From an uncultured Actinomycetes bacterium (lineage in GTDB: Bacteria > Actinomycetota > Thermoleophilia > Solirubrobacterales > 70-9): a DNA stretch of 6,907 nt. Position numbers and translations under genes: made by a program. The stretch spans positions 1 through 6,907 of the forward strand of contig CALCIA010000098.1 in the NCBI GenBank assembly GCA_937907435.1, given 5' to 3'. The notes below the pieces were generated by a model. The model had not been told where the DNA came from. It did not search any database and saw only the letters and a program-made list of their open reading frames with translations. Positions 4,317 to 6,907 of the stretch are shown here, one piece after another; positions within the stretch are counted from its first letter, which is position 1; every line of letters starts with the position of its first letter.

Positions 4317-5263
4317 GCGTCGATAATGACCGGGGTTCCGAGGGGAACGCGGCGGAAGAGGTAGCGCATGGTTTCGTCGGTGGCGCGGATGCAGCCGAGG
4401 GATTCGGCGTTGCCGACGGCGCCGGGGGTGCCGTGGATCGCGAGGCGGTCGCCGCCGATCCAGCCGGCGGGGAGTTCGCGGGTCTGGTGGCCGCTCAGGG
4501 CGAGGGCGCAGCAGCCGTAGTAGGGGCTGTCACGGAAGCTGATCCCGTCGGTGACGCCATAGCGGCCGGGGGGCGTTTCGGTCCCCGGGCCACCGATCGT
4601 GACCGCGAAGCGGCCCGCCGGCTGCTTGCCGTAGCGGAGTTCGAGGATGCGGCCGGCGAGGTCGGCGTGGAGCGACCAGCGGGTCCAGTAGACGTCGACC
4701 TTGCGCGGATCGCGGGCGATCCAGGCGAGCTCGCCGTCCGGCATCTCGGGGGCGGTGACGCCGAGCCAGCCGGGCTTCGTCACGACCACCGAGAAGGCGG
4801 CCGGCGAGCCGAATTCGGTCTTGTCGCCGAGGCGGGCGACGACCGGGCCGCCGGGTTCGCTCTCGAGGTCGACGCGGGCGCCTTCGCGGACGTGGGCGAT
4901 CAGGAAGGCGGTGCCGCGGCGTGGGCGGGCGAGGAGGGTCGGCGGGCGGGTCGGCCTCGCGGGCGCGGGGGACGCCGCCGATCCGCCGCCCGAGGAGCCC
5001 GAGGGGCCGCCTGATCCGCCGCCGGCCGAGGAGCCGGCCCCGCCGCCGCGGCGCGGCACCTTGGCGCCGATCGCGGCGTGGCCGGGCCGGGCCGCTTCCC
5101 CGCTCGCCGTCTCGCCGCCGGGGACCGAGACGCGGATCACGGTCGTCCGCGCCGCCCCGTCGCCACCGCCTTCGTCGAGCACGTGGAAGAGCAGCGCGAA
5201 GGCGGCGATCACCGCCACCGCCGCGGCGACGGCACCGAGCGTCGTGAGCAATCGGTCGACCAC
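4313..5263 (-). CDS. Membrane-anchored L,D-transpeptidase (YkuD domain)
   Basis: The 316-residue protein has a single N-terminal membrane segment (about residues 8-28), an extracytoplasmic Gly/Ser/Pro-rich linker (about 70-108), a strand-rich region of about 110-185 resembling an SH3-like domain, and a C-terminal YkuD catalytic domain (about 192-316). The active-site signature is complete: H277-G-T ... S288-L-G-C291-I-R293, with Cys291 as nucleophile. GRFAVTIGGPGTETPPGRYGVTD is the typical entry to the catalytic core. By family knowledge it would form 3-3 peptidoglycan crosslinks or attach envelope components. A C250-C251 pair (YYGCCALAL) is an additional feature. The start is GTG at 5263, immediately after an in-frame TAG, so no longer form is possible. 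It is divergent from rmuC across about 107 bp and convergent with the secreted-protein gene. Confidence 0.93.
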   Translation of the reverse strand: MVDRLLTTLGAVAAAVAVIAAFALLFHVLDEGGGDGAARTTVIRVSVPGGETASGEAARPGHAAIGAKVPRRGGGAGSSAGGGSGGPSGSSGGGSAASPAPARPTRPPTLLARPRRGTAFLIAHVREGARVDLESEPGGPVVARLGDKTEFGSPAAFSVVVTKPGWLGVTAPEMPDGELAWIARDPRKVDVYWTRWSLHADLAGRILELRYGKQPAGRFAVTIGGPGTETPPGRYGVTDGISFRDSPYYGCCALALSGHQTRELPAGWIGGDRLAIHGTPGAVGNAESLGCIRATDETMRYLFRRVPLGTPVIIDA

Positions 5264-5370
5264 CTACGCCCATGGTGGCGCACCCGGGTCGCCCGGCCGG
5301 CGCAGCCCGCTGTTTGCGGCGATCGCGGCGCCCGATGGCGTCCGCCCCGCGCGCAACCATCGTTGGTCCG

Positions 5371-6606
5371 ATGACCATCGTCCTCGCCATCGCCGTCCTG
5401 GCCCTCGTCGCCGCCCTCCTCTACGTGACCGTGGGTCGCAAGGAGGAGCCCGCGCCCGAGCCGGTCGACGTCCGCGCCGCGGTCCAGGAGGCGACCTCCG
5501 CCGCGGTCGCCGACCTGCAGCGGATGAACGAGGAGTCGCGCAAGGTCGACGCGAAGACCGCGGAGGCGGCGCTGGAGCGGCGCGAGGCCGAATTCCGCCG
5601 CCTGACCGAGCCGATCGGCCAGAACCTGGTGCGGATCGAACGCGAGGTGGCGACGATGAGCCGTGACCGCAAGGCCGCCGACGGCGCCGTGCGCTCGCTG
5701 CTCGACGAGATGAAACTGGGGCTGACCGACCTCGGCGCCCAGACCGGCACGCTGGTCAAAGCGCTGCGCCAGCCGAAGACCCGCGGCGAATGGGGCGAGG
5801 TGCAGCTGAAGCGCTGCGTCGAGCTGGCCGGGATGACCGAGCACGTCGACTTCGAGACCCAGACCACGCTGCACGGCGAGGACGGGCTGCTGCGCCCGGA
5901 CGCGATCGTGATGCTGCCGGCGGAACGCAAGGTCGTGATCGACTCGAAAGTGCCGCTCGACGCCTATCTGGAGGTGCTCGAAGCCGAGGACGAATCGTCA
6001 CGGCGGGGCGAGCTGATCCGCCATGCCCGCCAGGTGCGCGACCACATCTCGAAGCTCGCCTCGAAGCGCTACCAGGACCAGTTCGCGAGCGGGGACACGC
6101 CCGACTTCGTCGTCTGCTTCATGCCCTCGGAGGCCGCCCTGCACGCCGCCTTCGAGGCGGAGCCGAGCCTCTACGACCACGCGCTCGAGCAGAAGATCCT
6201 GATCGCGACGCCGACCACGCTGGTCGGACTGCTGCGGACGGTCGAGCTCGGCTGGCGGCAGGAGCGGATCGCGGCGGAGGCGCAGGAGATCGCGGGCGCC
6301 GCCAACGAGCTCTACGGCCGCATGGGCACCTTCCTCCAGCACCTCTCGAAAAGCGGTCGCCAGCTCTCCTCCGCGGTCAACGCCTACAACTCGGCGGTCG
6401 CCTCGGCGGAGAGCCGCGTGATGCCGTCGCTACGGCGGTTCCAGGAGCTCGGCGCGGCGCGCGGCGAGGAGCTCGAGCCGCCGAAGCCGATCGACGGCTT
6501 GCCGCGGCGGGTGGTCGCGGCCGAGCTGGAGGAGCTGGAGCGGAGCGGCGAGCACGACGATTCGGTGGTCGAGCTGCCCGCGCGCACCGGGACCGACGAC
6601 GCGTAG
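5371..6606 (+). CDS. rmuC: DNA recombination protein RmuC homologue
   Basis: This 411-residue protein has an N-terminal membrane anchor (about residues 2-20), a charged helical region likely to form coiled coil (about 35-110) and the RmuC domain (about 125-355). Family blocks visible are TRGEWGEVQL (R138, W141, E143), LLRPDAIV (D177), VVIDSKVPLDAYLE (D191-S-K193), VVCFMPSEAAL and IATPTTLVGLLRTV. The D177 ... D191-x-K193 spacing fits the PD-(D/E)xK nuclease-like fold proposed for RmuC. In E. coli, RmuC limits inversion at short inverted repeats; the biochemical activity is poorly defined. The C-terminus (about 365-411) is acidic and variable. ATG 5371 was chosen because the membrane segment follows at once; an in-frame ATG at 5272 would add 33 Arg/Pro-rich residues. 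There is no Shine-Dalgarno; the intergenic region 5264-5370 shows no clear operator or hairpin. Confidence 0.93.
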   Translation: MTIVLAIAVLALVAALLYVTVGRKEEPAPEPVDVRAAVQEATSAAVADLQRMNEESRKVDAKTAEAALERREAEFRRLTEPIGQNLVRIEREVATMSRDRKAADGAVRSLLDEMKLGLTDLGAQTGTLVKALRQPKTRGEWGEVQLKRCVELAGMTEHVDFETQTTLHGEDGLLRPDAIVMLPAERKVVIDSKVPLDAYLEVLEAEDESSRRGELIRHARQVRDHISKLASKRYQDQFASGDTPDFVVCFMPSEAALHAAFEAEPSLYDHALEQKILIATPTTLVGLLRTVELGWRQERIAAEAQEIAGAANELYGRMGTFLQHLSKSGRQLSSAVNAYNSAVASAESRVMPSLRRFQELGAARGEELEPPKPIDGLPRRVVAAELEELERSGEHDDSVVELPARTGTDDA

Positions 6607-6685
6607 ATGGGGTAGTTCCACGACGGGGCACGCGGTTCCAGGCGGGGTCCGGCGTGCTGCGGGCCGTCCGAGGTGGTTTCAGGGT

Positions 6686-6743
6686 GTCCTGGGCTCCTCA
6701 TGGGGGTCCTGGCAGGCTGTGACCCCCATGAGGAGCCCAGGAC
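6686..6743. repeat. 23-bp perfect-stem hairpin with 12-nt loop (conserved-loop element, right copy)
   Basis: Bases 6686-6708 are an exact reverse complement of 6721-6743. The loop (6709-6720) reads on the minus strand ACAGCCTGCCAG, 11 of 12 identical to the loop of the hairpin at 1-42, while the stems differ. It lies 79 nt downstream of rmuC and about 90 nt beyond the likely stop of the convergent minus-strand gene. It may terminate transcription from both sides, but there is no T-tract, and the 23-bp perfection is more than a terminator needs. No transposase is present in the window. Confidence 0.85.
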
Positions 6744-6753
6744 GTGAGGCGTG

Positions 6754-6835
6754 CGTGGGAGAGGCGTCACAGGGACGTCGCGAAGTCGGACTTCCGTGGG
6801 GGAGGCGTCACAGGGACGGGGGGAGGTCGGACTTA
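6754..6835. repeat. Two 41-bp direct tandem repeats
   Basis: Unit 1 (6754-6794) and unit 2 (6795-6835) match at 35 of 41 positions; both contain GGCGTCACAGGGACG and GTCGGACTT. The end of unit 1, GAAGTCGGACTTC (6782-6794), is a perfect 6-bp palindrome around one base; unit 2 has lost two of its positions. The array starts 10 nt after the hairpin. There are no spacers between units, so it is not CRISPR-like. The probable stop of the incoming minus-strand gene lies at the end of unit 2. The rest of 6607-6832 shows no gene. Confidence 0.8.
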
Positions 6836-6907
6836 CGTGACGATCGGGTCGAGGAGTCTCCACACCTCGGCCGGATCCGTGACGAAGATGCCGGGAACGT
6901 CACACTT
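6833..6907 (-). CDS. Probable C-terminal end of a minus-strand gene (partial)
   Basis: An open minus-strand frame enters from the right edge and ends in TAA at 6835-6833. It encodes 24 residues including VPGIFVTDPAEVWRLLDP, a protein-like mixture of a strand and an amphipathic helix, without the Arg/Pro/Ala bias typical of shadow frames here. It is too short to assign to a family. Its stop overlaps the last bases of the second 41-bp repeat. Sequence beyond the window would decide whether it is real. Confidence 0.4.
   Translation of the reverse strand, partial: KCDVPGIFVTDPAEVWRLLDPIVT

Noticed and set aside
3881..5014. 377-residue plus-strand frame spanning the secreted-protein gene and the L,D-transpeptidase
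   Set aside because: It crosses the convergent terminator and is out of frame or antisense to two better-supported genes; it is a GC-driven artefact.
5272..5370. 33-residue N-terminal extension of RmuC
   Set aside because: The extension is Arg/Pro/Ala-rich and lies ahead of the membrane anchor that normally begins RmuC proteins.
6686..6743. Terminal inverted repeats of an insertion sequence
   Set aside because: The arms are only 12 bp apart, no transposase frame or target-site duplication is visible, and the structure is a compact hairpin.
6754..6835. CRISPR-like array from the 41-bp repeats
   Set aside because: The units abut directly with no unique spacers, only two copies exist and no cas gene is present.

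Overview
The window is very GC-rich, densely packed and mostly chromosomal housekeeping in character. Gene content, base composition, frequent GTG/TTG starts, near absence of Shine-Dalgarno sequences and TAnnnT boxes 7-10 nt before start codons suggest a high-GC actinobacterium. The order Solirubrobacterales (class Thermoleophilia) is my best guess, by inference only.

Layout: (1) 1-245 holds no convincing gene. It carries a perfect hairpin at the window edge and a tandem repeat with a 31-32 bp unit arranged as a 63-bp dimer. (2) 246-956, minus strand: a stand-alone receiver-like protein and a conserved-looking hypothetical protein, 24 nt apart. (3) 1025-2784, minus strand: an mntR-mntH operon, with a DtxR/MntR-type metalloregulator overlapping an Nramp Mn2+ transporter by 4 nt. 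Two near-identical palindromic operators sit over the mntR start and its probable promoter, and a strong hairpin closes the operon. (4) 2849-4295, plus strand: a YgfZ/GcvT-type folate-binding protein linked to Fe-S enzyme maintenance, then a small secreted or lipoprotein-like protein with a possible cupredoxin-like fold. (5) 4313-5263, minus strand: a membrane-anchored L,D-transpeptidase, convergent with the secreted protein through a hairpin that contains both TGA stop codons. (6) 5371-6606, plus strand: RmuC. (7) 6607-6907: intergenic DNA with a 23-bp perfect-stem hairpin, two 41-bp direct repeats and the likely C-terminal end of a minus-strand gene that leaves the window.

Functionally, mntR-mntH is a self-contained manganese homeostasis unit: Mn-loaded MntR should repress its own promoter and thereby the transporter. 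The other genes look like independent single-gene units. The most unusual signal is non-coding. The hairpins at the two ends of the window have unrelated, perfectly paired stems but nearly the same 12-nt loop (ACAGCCTGCC[C/A]G, the right one read on the minus strand), and each lies beside a tandem repeat. This could be a family of intergenic hairpin/repeat elements. No defence system, mobile-element gene, CRISPR array, tRNA or rRNA was found.
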